DNA of 64,000 nucleotides from Scleromatobacter sp039920745 (GTDB lineage: Bacteria > Pseudomonadota > Gammaproteobacteria > Burkholderiales > Burkholderiaceae_C): contig JBDSDD010000022.1 in NCBI GenBank assembly GCA_039920745.1, positions 49,461 through 113,460 on the forward strand. The letters run 5' to 3'. Shown one piece after another: positions 44,164 through 53,588 of this stretch. The notes below the pieces were generated by a model. It worked only from the letters and a program-made list of their open reading frames with translations, was not told the DNA's origin and did not search any database. The position numbers were made by a program, and so were the translations under genes. The stretch's first letter is position 1; the number at the start of each line of letters is the position of its first letter.

Positions 44164-44949
44164 ATGACCCGCCTGAAGGTATTGATCGTCGACGACGAGG
44201 ATCTGGCTCGGATGCGCATGCGCAGCCTGCTGGCCGATTGCGCGTCGCCTGCCGCGGAGGTCGCGGGCGAGGCCGGCAGCGCCGCCGAGGCCTTGCACTG
44301 GCTCGCCGGCAACGCCGCCGACCTGGTGCTGCTGGACATCAACATGCCCGGCCTCGACGGCCTGCAACTGGCCGAACGGCTGCGCGCGTCGGCCAGCCCG
44401 CCCAAGATCGTGTTCGTCACCGCGCACGCCAGCCATGCCCTCAAGGCCTTCGAGATCGACGCCGTCGACTACCTCACCAAGCCCGTGCGTCGCGCGCGCC
44501 TGCAGGAGGCGCTGGTGCGCGTCGCGCAACGCCTGGATCGCCCCCCGGTCGCCGCACTGCCCGAGCCGCCGGCCGCGCCGGCGGAGCAGGCGGTGCTGGT
44601 GGTCAGCGACCGCGGCCGCGTGCAGCGCGTGCCCGTCGCCGACATCCTGTACCTGAAGGCCGAGCTCAAGTACGTGACGTTGCGCACGCCGGCGCATGCG
44701 TATGTGCTGGACGACTCGCTGTCCGATCTCGAGCTGCGGCTGGGCGACACCATGCTGCGCATCCATCGCAATGCACTGGTGGCGCGCACGGCCGTCACGA
44801 AGCTGGAGCGGCGTGCGCCCACAGATGGCGGCGGCGACGGCGACGCCGAAGGCTGGGCGGTGCAGGTGGGGGCGACGCAGGAGTGGTTGGCGGTATCGCG
44901 GCGCCAGTTGACGCAGGTGCGCGAGCTGTTGGCCGAAGACGGGGTCTGA
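44164..44949 (+). CDS. LytTR response regulator, AlgR type
   Basis: 261 residues. The receiver domain (phospho-Asp58 in LVLLDINMPGLDG, Lys in YLTKPVRRARL) joins through a Pro/Ala linker to a C-terminal LytTR DNA-binding domain (~145-255: ADILYLKAELKYVTLRT, MLRIHRNALV, VSRRQL). Order argH-algZ-algR matches the Pseudomonas cluster, where AlgR controls alginate and motility; the targets here are unknown. Confidence 0.92.
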   Translation: MTRLKVLIVDDEDLARMRMRSLLADCASPAAEVAGEAGSAAEALHWLAGNAADLVLLDINMPGLDGLQLAERLRASASPPKIVFVTAHASHALKAFEIDAVDYLTKPVRRARLQEALVRVAQRLDRPPVAALPEPPAAPAEQAVLVVSDRGRVQRVPVADILYLKAELKYVTLRTPAHAYVLDDSLSDLELRLGDTMLRIHRNALVARTAVTKLERRAPTDGGGDGDAEGWAVQVGATQEWLAVSRRQLTQVRELLAEDGV

Positions 44950-45079
44950 GGCTGGCGAGGGCTGGCAAGTCTGGGCATTGACCCTTCTACCTGGTCGACA
45001 CGCTTGTCGGCGATAGCCGCGACGCCTTATCGTTGCGAGCCGCCGGCATGTCGGCCGGCCCCTTCGCCAGGATCCAAAG

Positions 45080-45738
45080 ATGCGCCTGATCGGCATGCTC
45101 GACTCCCCGTACGTCCGCCGCGTGGCGATCGCGCTGCAACTGCTGGACATCCCGTTCGAACACGACCCGCTGTCGGTGTTCAGCACCTTCGACCAGTTCA
45201 GCCACGTCAACCCGGTCGTCAAGGCGCCCACGCTGGTGTGCGACGACGGCCTGGTGCTGATGGACTCGGGCCTGATCATCGACTATCTCGAGAGCCTCGC
45301 CGGCCGCAGCCTGTGGCCCGCCGCGCGCGCGCGCCGCGTGCCCGCGCGCTGCGCATCACGGGCCTGGCGATGGCGGCCTGCGAGAAGATCGTGCAGATCG
45401 TCTACGAGCGCCAGCTGCGTCCGGCCGAGAAACAGCACGCACCGTGGCTGGCGCGCGTTCACAAGCAGATGCTGGCCGCGCTGACCGCGCTCGACGAGGA
45501 GATCGCGCAGCACCCGCTGGCGTCCGACGCCGGTAGCCTGACGCAGGCCGGACTCAGCGCCGCGATCGTCTGGCGCTTCATGCAGGTCAAGCTGGACGCG
45601 CCGCTCGCCGATGCGGTGTGCCCGGCGCTGGCTGCGCACGCAGCTCGCTGCGCGGTGTTGCCAGCGTTCGCGAAGACGCCGGCCGACGAGACGGTCAACG
45701 TGTCGACGCCGGGCTACTCGATCCCCTGCACGCGCTAA
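45080..45738 (+). pseudogene. Glutathione S-transferase, frameshifted at a CG repeat
   Basis: N-terminal thioredoxin-like half in one frame (starts MRLIGMLDSPYVRRVAIALQ, ends near AGRSLWP, ~45319). The helical GST C-terminal half continues in another frame from about 45340 (ALRITGLAMAACEKIVQIVYERQ through the stop at 45738). The switch falls in or just after an alternating CG tract at 45322-45334 (six and a half CG units). One base lost or two gained would cause it. It could be a genuine mutation, a sequencing error in the repeat, or, less likely, programmed frameshifting. The stop overlaps the converging EAL gene by 4 bases. Confidence 0.75.
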
Positions 45739-48545
45739 GCTGGCTCGAGCGCGTCCTGCTTGTCTTTTTCCAGCGCCGCGGTGGCCGCGGCCGCCGGGGC
45801 GGGGCGGAAGCGCAGGAAGCCCTGGATGACGTCGCAGCCCCAGCCCTGCAGCACGCTCTCCTGCTCGATCGTCTCCACGCCTTCGGCGGTGACCGACAGT
45901 CCCAGCGTGTGCGCCAGCTCGATGACGGTGCGCACGATGGTGTCGTCCTGCTTGCTCGTGTTGAGCTGCATGATGAACGAACGGTCGATCTTGAGGCGGT
46001 CCAGCGGGAAGCGGCGCAGGTAGGACAGGCTGGCATAGCCGGTTCCGAAGTCGTCGATGGCCAGATGCAGGCCGAGCTCGCGCAACGCATGCAACTGGAC
46101 GATGGAGTTCTCGGCGTCGTTCATCACGCTGCCTTCGGTGATCTCGAGCTCGATCTGGCGCGGGTCGACGCCGGTGGTGCGCAAGGTCTCGCGCACGGTG
46201 GCGAGAAAGTCCGGGTGGTTGAACTGGCGCGGCGAGATGTTGACGGCCACCAGCGGCTTGCCGGCGCCGGAGTCGGCCCAGGTCCTGGCCTGGCGGCAGG
46301 CTTGTTCGAGCACCCAGGTGCCGATGCGCACGATCAGGCCCGTCTCCTCGGCGAGCGGAATGAACTCTGCCGGCGAGATCATCTTGTCGCCGTCGTGCCA
46401 GCGCAGCAGCGCCTCGAAGCCGCAGATGCGGCCGTCGGGCAAACCGCGCTGGCCCTGGTAGAACAGCTCGAAGTCGCCGTGCTCCAGCGCCTTGAGCATC
46501 TTGCTTTCCATGCGCAGCTTGTCGCGCTGGCTCTCGCCGATGCGGGTGTCGTAGACCAGGAAGCTGTTGCCCGGGTCGGAGTGCGCCTGCAGCTTGGCGA
46601 GCTCGGCCAGGCGGGCCACTTCCTCGGTCGAGCCGGCATCCTTCGGGTACTCGGAGGCGCCGACGCCGATCGACACGATCAGGTCCTGGTTGCCGATCTC
46701 GAACGGCGCGTCCATCGTCACGGTGAGCGCCTCCAGGATGGTCTGCAGGCGCCGCGGATCGTGGCCGAAGTGGAACAGCGCGCCGAACGTGACGCCGTCG
46801 ACACGGTACAGGCGGCCGTCGAAACGGCGTGTCACCTGGTCCAGGCGCGCCGCGATCTGGCACAGCAGCGCATCGCCCAGCTGGTGGCCGACGCTGCCCA
46901 CGATCAGGCCGAACTGCTTGACCGAGATCGACACGTTGCAATAACTGGCGGTGCCGGCGAGCTCGATCGCGCGCGTGTCGACCTCCATCGCGCGGCGGTT
47001 GAGCAGGCCGGTGACCTTGTCGTGCAGGCTGGCGTGCGCCAGCTTCTCGTTGGTGACGGCCAGTTCGCGGTTGGACTGGCGGGCCCGCAGGTACAGGCGC
47101 CACGCGGCGATCACGCCTATCGCCAGCACGGCGGCCAGCATCAGCATCAGCGTGCGTTCGTTCGAGCGGCGTGACAGCTCCATCGACTGCAGCGCGTTCT
47201 CGTGCTCCAACTGCTCGACCTTGCGCTGGTGCTGCTCGAAGCTGGACTGGCGCTGCAGCGCGATGACGGTGTTCTTGCGATCCTTGCGCGCGAGCTCGTT
47301 TTCCAGCACCAGCGACTGGCGCAAGCGGACCAGCGCTTCGTGCGACTCCCCGCTGCGCTCGAGCATGTCGATGTAGCGGTTGAGCTGGATCAGCAGCTCG
47401 GGGTCACGCTTGACGCTCTCGAGCGAGCGCAGGCCCGTGTCGGCCTCCTGCTTGCCTTGCGCCACGCGGCCCTGGCCGATGTCGGCCATGCCCAGGTTGA
47501 TCAGCGCGTGCGCCGCCGTATCGCCGTCGTGCCGCGACGCGGACTGCTGGCGTGCACGTGTCGCCGCGTCGGCCGCCTTGGCGTAGTTGTGCACGCTGAG
47601 GTAGTCGCTGGCCAGCGTCATCAGCGCATCCTGCTCGCTGCTGAGCCAGGCGATCTGGCCGGCCTGGGAGTTCATCGTCTCCACGATCTCGGCGGGGCCG
47701 GGTACCTTGGTGCCGAGTTTGACGGCAATCTCGCGTTGCGTCTTCACGGCCTGCTCGCGCGCGTGGGCCGCCCGTGCTGCCTGCCCGTCGGCGGTCGCGG
47801 CGAGCGATTCCAGCACCCACCCGACCACGACCAGGCCGCTGTCGGTCGACCGCGCGCCCAGTTCGCGCACCAGCGCGGACTCGCGCAGCGCCAGCGTGAG
47901 CTGGCCCTTGACGATGTGCATCGGCACGATCGACTGGTAGGCCTGCGCCTCGCGCCGTGGGTTGTTCACCTCGCGGCCGGACTTGGCGGCGTCCTCGAAC
48001 AGGCGGATGCCCTCGTCGAGTTCGCCGTTGTTCATCGCCAGGTCGGCGGCGGTCATCTCGACCCAGTAGTGCAGGTCGGGGCTGGTCGTCTTGCGCGCAT
48101 AGGGCAGCGCCTCCTCGATCCAGCCGAATGCGGCGCGCTCCTGGCCCGAGAACGCCAGTTGCGCGGCCTTCAGGGTGTAGGCCGAGGCGATGGCCGCGGG
48201 GTCGTGCGTGCGCTCGCCGATGTCGGTGAGCTCCTCGACGGCGGCGTCGGCGACGGCCGGCTTGTCGACGGCGGCATGGGCGTAGCCCCAGGCGGCCAGG
48301 AACGCCCGCAGGTCGTCGCCACCGCTGGCGCGGGCCGGCACTTCCAGCGCGACCAGGTGGTTGATGATCTCGTTCGGGTCGTTGCCATAGCGGGCCTCGA
48401 CGTCGAAAACCTGCCGCATGATCGACTCGGCAGCGGTCGCCTGGCCGACCGCAAGGGCGCACAGCAGTGTCAGCGCCGAGGCGATGACCTGCAGGCGACG
48501 GCGAGCGGTCGGGCGGCCAGCCGCTGGGGAGCGACGGCGCGACAT
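45735..48545 (-). CDS. Membrane EAL phosphodiesterase with degenerate GGDEF and periplasmic TPR-like sensor
   Basis: 936 residues from ATG 48545. The signal peptide is followed by a long helical, TPR-like periplasmic region (~40-430), a coiled coil, one membrane helix (~467-484), a GGDEF domain (~505-665) and an EAL domain (~680-925). The GGDEF signature is replaced by RVDGVTF, so no cyclase activity is expected. EAL catalytic motifs are intact: EALLRW (711), NISPRQF, EITEG, DDFGTG, KIDRSF, AEGVET and QGFL. It should hydrolyse c-di-GMP in response to an envelope signal. Confidence 0.93.
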   Translation of the reverse strand: MSRRRSPAAGRPTARRRLQVIASALTLLCALAVGQATAAESIMRQVFDVEARYGNDPNEIINHLVALEVPARASGGDDLRAFLAAWGYAHAAVDKPAVADAAVEELTDIGERTHDPAAIASAYTLKAAQLAFSGQERAAFGWIEEALPYARKTTSPDLHYWVEMTAADLAMNNGELDEGIRLFEDAAKSGREVNNPRREAQAYQSIVPMHIVKGQLTLALRESALVRELGARSTDSGLVVVGWVLESLAATADGQAARAAHAREQAVKTQREIAVKLGTKVPGPAEIVETMNSQAGQIAWLSSEQDALMTLASDYLSVHNYAKAADAATRARQQSASRHDGDTAAHALINLGMADIGQGRVAQGKQEADTGLRSLESVKRDPELLIQLNRYIDMLERSGESHEALVRLRQSLVLENELARKDRKNTVIALQRQSSFEQHQRKVEQLEHENALQSMELSRRSNERTLMLMLAAVLAIGVIAAWRLYLRARQSNRELAVTNEKLAHASLHDKVTGLLNRRAMEVDTRAIELAGTASYCNVSISVKQFGLIVGSVGHQLGDALLCQIAARLDQVTRRFDGRLYRVDGVTFGALFHFGHDPRRLQTILEALTVTMDAPFEIGNQDLIVSIGVGASEYPKDAGSTEEVARLAELAKLQAHSDPGNSFLVYDTRIGESQRDKLRMESKMLKALEHGDFELFYQGQRGLPDGRICGFEALLRWHDGDKMISPAEFIPLAEETGLIVRIGTWVLEQACRQARTWADSGAGKPLVAVNISPRQFNHPDFLATVRETLRTTGVDPRQIELEITEGSVMNDAENSIVQLHALRELGLHLAIDDFGTGYASLSYLRRFPLDRLKIDRSFIMQLNTSKQDDTIVRTVIELAHTLGLSVTAEGVETIEQESVLQGWGCDVIQGFLRFRPAPAAAATAALEKDKQDALEPA

Positions 48546-48651
48546 GACGATCAGGTTGGTTTTCGAGAGAGCCACATCGGCTTATCGACCTGAAGGCCCG
48601 CTAATTGAAGCCCGGGGGTGCCCCGGCTTGCGTGACTTAAGTCCGCGTCCG

Positions 48652-51495
48652 TCAGCCGGTGTTGCGCAGCCCAGCGGCGATCCCGTTGATCGACAGGTGG
48701 ATGCCGCGCTGGACCCGTTCCATGGTCGGGTCGTCTTCGCGCCGCATCCGGTAGCGCCGCATCAGCTCGACCTGAAGGTGGTTGAGCGGGTCCAGGTACG
48801 GGAAGCGGTGCTCGATCGAGCGCGCCAGCGACGGGTTGGACTGCAGCCGCTCGTTCTCGCCGGTGATCGCGCCGAGCATCGCCTGGGTGCGCTCCCACTC
48901 GGCCTTGATCGCCCCGAAGATGCGCTTGCCCAGCTTCTTGTCGTCCACCAGGTCGACATAGCGCGACGCGATGCGCAGGTCGCTCTTGGCCAGCACCATG
49001 TCCAGGTTGGACAGCAGCGTGCGGAAGAACGGCCACTGCTTGTACATCTTGCGCAGCAACTCCAGGCGCTTGTCGTGCGCCTCGCCCGGTGCGCCCAGGA
49101 AGGCCTGCACGGCCGAGCCGAAGCCGGCCCAGCCCGGCAGCGCCACGCGGCACTGGCCCCACGAGAAGCCCCAGGGGATCGCACGCAGGTCCTCGATGCG
49201 GCGCGTCGACTTGCGCGAGGCCGGGCGCGAGCCGATGTTCAATTCGGCGATCTCGCGGATGGGCGTGGCCGAGAAGAAGTAGTCGGTGAAGCCCGGGGTC
49301 TCGTAGACCAGCGCGCGGAAGGCCTTGAAGCTGCCTTCGCTGAGCTCGTCCGCCGCCTCCAGGAAGGCCTTGGGTGGCGCCTTGGTGGTGTGCAGCAGCG
49401 TGGCTTCCAGCGTCGCGGCCACCAGCGTCTCGAGGTTGCGCAGGCCGATCTCCGGGTTGGCGTACTTCGACGCGATGACCTCTCCTTGCTCGGTGAGGCG
49501 GATCTGGCCGTTCACGGTGCCCGGGGGCTGCGCGATGATGGCCTGGTAGCTCGGGCCGCCGCCGCGGCCGACGGTGCCGCCGCGGCCGTGGAACAGGCGC
49601 AAGCGGATGCCGTGCGCCTCTTCCAGCTGCGAGAACAAGGTGACCAGCGCGACCTCGGTGCGGTACAGCTCCCAGTTGCTGGTGAAGAAGCCACCGTCCT
49701 TGTTGCTGTCGCTGTAGCCCAGCATGATGTCCTGCTCGCCGCTGCTGCGCTTGATCAGTTCGGTGATGCCGGGCAACGCATAGAACTGCGCCATGATCGT
49801 CGCACCGTTGCGCAGGTCGGCGATGGTCTCGAACAGCGGCGAGACGATCAGGTCGCACTTCGCCGCGGTGGCGCCGGTGCCGTCCAGGGTGCCGCGCATC
49901 AGGCCGCATTCCTTCTGCAGCAGCAGCACCTCCAGCAGGTCGCTGACGTCTTCGGTGTGCGAGATGATGTAGTGGCGGATCGACTCGTGGCCGAACAGCG
50001 CGCGCATCTTCACCGCGGCTTCGAAGATCGCCAGCTCGCCCTGGGCCAGCGCCGAGTACTCCGCGCCGTGCACGCGCAGCGGACGCGCGTCATCGAGCAG
50101 CTTGAGAAGCAAGGCGCGGCGCGCCATCTCGCCGAGCGCGCTGTAGTTGTCCTCCAGCCGCGCGGCGCGCAGCAGCTCCACGATCACGGCCTCATGCTGG
50201 TCGGAGCTCTGGCGCAGGTCCACCGTGGCCAGGTGGAAGCCGAACACCTGCACGCCGCGCTGCAACGGCGCGAGGCGCGGCGCGACGAGCGCACCGGCGT
50301 GATGCGAGTGCAGCGAGCGCGCGATGACGGCCAGGTCGGCGCCGAATTCGGCGGCGGACGTGTAGGCATCCTGCGGCGCCACGGCGTGGCGCAGCGCCTC
50401 GGTGCCGGTCAGCTTGTGCAGCGTGGCGGCCAGGCGCGCGTACACGCCCACCAGCGCGCGCCGGTAGGGCTCGTCCTCGCGGTGCGCGTTGTGGTCGGGC
50501 GAGCGGTCGGCCAGTGCCTGCATCTCCGGGGTCACCGGGGACAGCATCTGCGAGATCGACAGCTCGGCGCCGAGCGCATGCACCTCGAACAGGTAGTGGC
50601 GCAGCGCGGTCTCGCTCTGGCGCGACAGCGCGACGCGCAGCGTCTCGGCGGTGACGTTGGGATTGCCGTCGCGGTCGCCGCCGATCCAGTTGCCCATGCG
50701 AAAGAAGGGCGCCACCGCCTGCCCAGGCAGCGCGTCCTCGATCGCCTTGTACATCTTCGGGATCTGGCGCAGGAAGGTCGCGTGGTAGTACGAGATCGCG
50801 TTCTCGATCTCGTCGGACACCGTCAGCTTGGTGTAGCGCAGCATGCGCGTCTGCCACAGCTGCGTGATGCGGGCGCGCATCAATTCGGTGTTCTCGTTGA
50901 GCGCGCGCTCCGAGTACAGGTCGCCGCGCTCGGCCAGCAGCTCGGCGATGGCGCGTTCGGCGTCGAGGATGCTCTTGCGCTGCACCTCGGTGGGGTGGGC
51001 GGTGAGCACCGGCGAGATGAAGGCCCGGTTCAGGGCGGCGGCGATGTCGCTGGCGCGGTGGTCGGCGTTGTGCAGGCGCTCGAAGGCCATCGCCAGCGAG
51101 CCGTCCTGCAGGTTGCCTTCGCGTTCGTGGTGCGCGCGGCGGCGCACGTGCTGCCTGTCCTCGGCGATGTTGGCCAGGTGCGAGAAATAGCTGAACGCGC
51201 GGATCACGCTCACCGTCTGGTCGGCCGACAGGTTCTTGAGCAGGCGGTCCAGCACCCGGCCGGCGCTGGCGTCCTTGTGGATCCGGTAGGCGACGGACAG
51301 CTGGCGCACGCGTTCGATCAGCTCGAAAGCGGCCAGTCCTTCCTGTTCCCGGATCACCTCGCCGAGCAGCCGGCCGAGCAGCCGGATGTCCTCGACCAAA
51401 GGCCGTTCCTTGTCGACGGTCGAGGCGGCGGGCTTGGCCGGCGCAGTCTTTCGAGGCATTTTCACGGTCTGGCGAGCGGAGGTGGTGCGGGGCAT
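48652..51495 (-). CDS. ppc: Phosphoenolpyruvate carboxylase
   Basis: 947 residues. Carboxylates PEP to oxaloacetate to refill the TCA cycle. The catalytic His is in VLTAHPTEVQR; GNWIGGDRDGNPNVTAE, the mobile loop FHGRGGTVGRGGGPSY, LGYSDSNKDGG and the C-terminal NTG are all present. A Lys/Ala-rich ~40-residue N-terminal extension varies among relatives; internal ATGs give uncertainty of about a dozen residues. Full length for the family. Confidence 0.97.
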   Translation of the reverse strand: MPRTTSARQTVKMPRKTAPAKPAASTVDKERPLVEDIRLLGRLLGEVIREQEGLAAFELIERVRQLSVAYRIHKDASAGRVLDRLLKNLSADQTVSVIRAFSYFSHLANIAEDRQHVRRRAHHEREGNLQDGSLAMAFERLHNADHRASDIAAALNRAFISPVLTAHPTEVQRKSILDAERAIAELLAERGDLYSERALNENTELMRARITQLWQTRMLRYTKLTVSDEIENAISYYHATFLRQIPKMYKAIEDALPGQAVAPFFRMGNWIGGDRDGNPNVTAETLRVALSRQSETALRHYLFEVHALGAELSISQMLSPVTPEMQALADRSPDHNAHREDEPYRRALVGVYARLAATLHKLTGTEALRHAVAPQDAYTSAAEFGADLAVIARSLHSHHAGALVAPRLAPLQRGVQVFGFHLATVDLRQSSDQHEAVIVELLRAARLEDNYSALGEMARRALLLKLLDDARPLRVHGAEYSALAQGELAIFEAAVKMRALFGHESIRHYIISHTEDVSDLLEVLLLQKECGLMRGTLDGTGATAAKCDLIVSPLFETIADLRNGATIMAQFYALPGITELIKRSSGEQDIMLGYSDSNKDGGFFTSNWELYRTEVALVTLFSQLEEAHGIRLRLFHGRGGTVGRGGGPSYQAIIAQPPGTVNGQIRLTEQGEVIASKYANPEIGLRNLETLVAATLEATLLHTTKAPPKAFLEAADELSEGSFKAFRALVYETPGFTDYFFSATPIREIAELNIGSRPASRKSTRRIEDLRAIPWGFSWGQCRVALPGWAGFGSAVQAFLGAPGEAHDKRLELLRKMYKQWPFFRTLLSNLDMVLAKSDLRIASRYVDLVDDKKLGKRIFGAIKAEWERTQAMLGAITGENERLQSNPSLARSIEHRFPYLDPLNHLQVELMRRYRMRREDDPTMERVQRGIHLSINGIAAGLRNTG

Positions 51496-51726
51496 CGTTG
51501 TGTTCCGTTTGATGTAACCGAATTACCAATCATCAAATGTAGCAGGGGCCTCGCACTGCGGGAAGGGCCGGTGTGGTGGCCGCGCGGCTGCTTCGCCGCC
51601 AAGCAAGGGGCGGTTGTTGTCGCGCGAACGATCGATGCCCGCACGGGGCGATCTGCGTCCTCGAAAGCGAGGGGCCGCTCCGGGCCACCCGCTGCGCTCC
51701 GGCTGCTTTGCTTTCCAGAAGTCGAA

Positions 51727-53394
51727 TCAGGCCTCCGGCCCATGTCTGGCCGTCGACGCGGCGAGCAGGAAGTCTGTGACGTCGTCCGAAAACACCATGC
51801 GCTGATCACCGATGAGGACAGCTTGCGCGCTCTGCGGATCTGGCCGCGCTGGCGGGATTGCGTGGTCGACCAATGCCTGGGCGCATCCGAGCCAGTCGCC
51901 GCCGTCGGCCGGCTCGTTGATCGAGGCCCACGACAAAGTGCCGATCGCGTTGTCGCCGAAGCCGTGCAGCGTCCGCCAGTCGCACCCGTGTTCGAGCAGG
52001 AACCGGGTCAGCATCGCGTCGCCGCGAAAGACCGCATGATTCAGCGCCGACGCCTCCCAGTCTCCGCCGCGAACCTCAAGGGGCCAGCCGAGCAGGACCA
52101 TCACCTTGACGGCATCGCCGCAACCCTGGGCGGCCAGCTCCGGCAGCAAGCGGAGTTGGGTGTCATCGAACGAGTCCACGACGCCGGGGTGCCGTGCCTG
52201 GATGTCGCGCGCCGCTGCTACGTCGCTGCGTGCGCAGGCGGCGATGAACGCCTCGGCCGCCGGCAAAGACGTGCCGGCACCGCCCGCATCCTGGAGCAGT
52301 TGCGCGACTTCGGTGAGTCCGAAGCGCAGCGCCAGCGTATGCGCAGACGTGCCGTCGCGTGTGAATGCCATCGGGTTGGCGCCGGCAGCCAGCAAAGCCG
52401 AGATGTGCGATGGCGAGCGGCGGCGGCGAATGGCCCACAGCAATGGCGAACCCCAGTGCGATGTGGGCGCGCCCAGCGGCGGCTCGTTCGCGTCACCGCC
52501 TTGCGCGAGCAGCATTTTCAGGCACCCGACATCGTCGAGGTCCAGCACGCGGTACATCGCATTCGAGCCGGCGATGCGCGCACCCGCTGCAAGCAGGAGC
52601 CTGGTGCAGGCCGGTTGATTCAGCGAGTGGTAGAGCGACTCGCCATCGTTCGGGTCGGCCCCCGCGTCGAGCAGCAACTTCGTGAGTTCGGGGTCGAGGT
52701 TCTGGCCGGCGGCGCCGTACAGCGCCGACAACTTCTCGCGCGTGGAGGGCGCGTCCAGCGAGGCCGGAGGCCAGCGGTTGCCGACGGATTGATCGGGTGA
52801 GGCGCCGGCCTCGAGCAGGAACTCCGCACAGGCCCGCAGCTGTTCGCGAAAAGCCGGGAGTGCCATCAGGCCAGAATGCGTCACGGCAACGAGCGGGGGC
52901 AATTGCAGCGGACCGCCGGCGCGGTGCACCCACGCCGAGTCCTGGGCGGTGGTCCGGCGCAACAGGGCCTCGTTGCCGGTCGCGCAGGCCAGGTATGGGT
53001 CGTCGCCGGGCAGGGCGGGGTTGTCTTCGAGCAGGCGCAACGCCAGCGCCGGCCGGGCGCGGTTCGTGCCGCCAGCGATCTCGCCCGCATAGACATGGCG
53101 CAGCCAGTGGAGCAATGCGTTGGCAGGGTCGTCGGCCTGGGCCCTTTGAGCGAGCACAAAGCCTTGCAGGTCAGCCCACGACGCGAAGCCGTATTCGCGC
53201 GCCACGCATGATTGAGCATCGTGCAGACGCAGGCCCATGGCTGCAATCGCGGCGTCGACCTTGCCCGCTGCGGCCGGCAAGGCGTCGCGGAATCGACGGA
53301 TGGCCGTGGGATCGTCGGCCCGGTGGCGTGCGAGCAGATCCTTGGCCTGCTTCTTCAGATGGCCGATGTCGGCTCGGACGGGAATGCGCTTCAT
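51727..53394 (-). CDS. Ankyrin-repeat protein
   Basis: 555 residues, no signal peptide. After an N-terminal segment (IGHLKKQAKDLLARHRADDP ... ASWADLQGFVLAQ), the protein is a series of ankyrin-type units, e.g. CAEFLLEAGASPDQS, LTKLLLDAGADPNDGES, CTRLLLAAGARI, SALLAAGANPMAFTRDG and LTRFLLEHGCDWRT. Such scaffolds mediate protein-protein contacts. It sits between ppc and hemC, a place usually empty in relatives, so it may be an insertion. Partner unknown. Confidence 0.85.
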   Translation of the reverse strand: MKRIPVRADIGHLKKQAKDLLARHRADDPTAIRRFRDALPAAAGKVDAAIAAMGLRLHDAQSCVAREYGFASWADLQGFVLAQRAQADDPANALLHWLRHVYAGEIAGGTNRARPALALRLLEDNPALPGDDPYLACATGNEALLRRTTAQDSAWVHRAGGPLQLPPLVAVTHSGLMALPAFREQLRACAEFLLEAGASPDQSVGNRWPPASLDAPSTREKLSALYGAAGQNLDPELTKLLLDAGADPNDGESLYHSLNQPACTRLLLAAGARIAGSNAMYRVLDLDDVGCLKMLLAQGGDANEPPLGAPTSHWGSPLLWAIRRRRSPSHISALLAAGANPMAFTRDGTSAHTLALRFGLTEVAQLLQDAGGAGTSLPAAEAFIAACARSDVAAARDIQARHPGVVDSFDDTQLRLLPELAAQGCGDAVKVMVLLGWPLEVRGGDWEASALNHAVFRGDAMLTRFLLEHGCDWRTLHGFGDNAIGTLSWASINEPADGGDWLGCAQALVDHAIPPARPDPQSAQAVLIGDQRMVFSDDVTDFLLAASTARHGPEA

Positions 53395-53588
53395 GGAGAC
53401 CTCCGTGCATCAGGCGCCGATGACCCGCAAACTCGGCTGCACAAAGGGCTGTGATTGGCACATGAAGGCAAGTGGGTTCGACCCTTCCCGCGGGACCGGG
53501 CGCGGCTTGCGACGCGGCCTGAATATTAGTCGATCTTGCCGCCGCGACGCCGCGTCGTCGCGCCCTCGCAGTCGAAGATAATCCGCGA

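Noticed and set aside
51496..51726. Possible small gene or repeat between ppc and the ankyrin gene
   Set aside because: Open frames here are short and Arg-rich with no start signal. The sequence does not match the element at 31545; it remains simple intergenic DNA.
48418..52800. A 1460-codon open frame on the plus strand
   Set aside because: It lies antisense to ppc and neighbouring genes that have full family motifs. Its translation is low-complexity Arg/Gly/Ala/Val with no motif, as expected opposite GC-rich codons.
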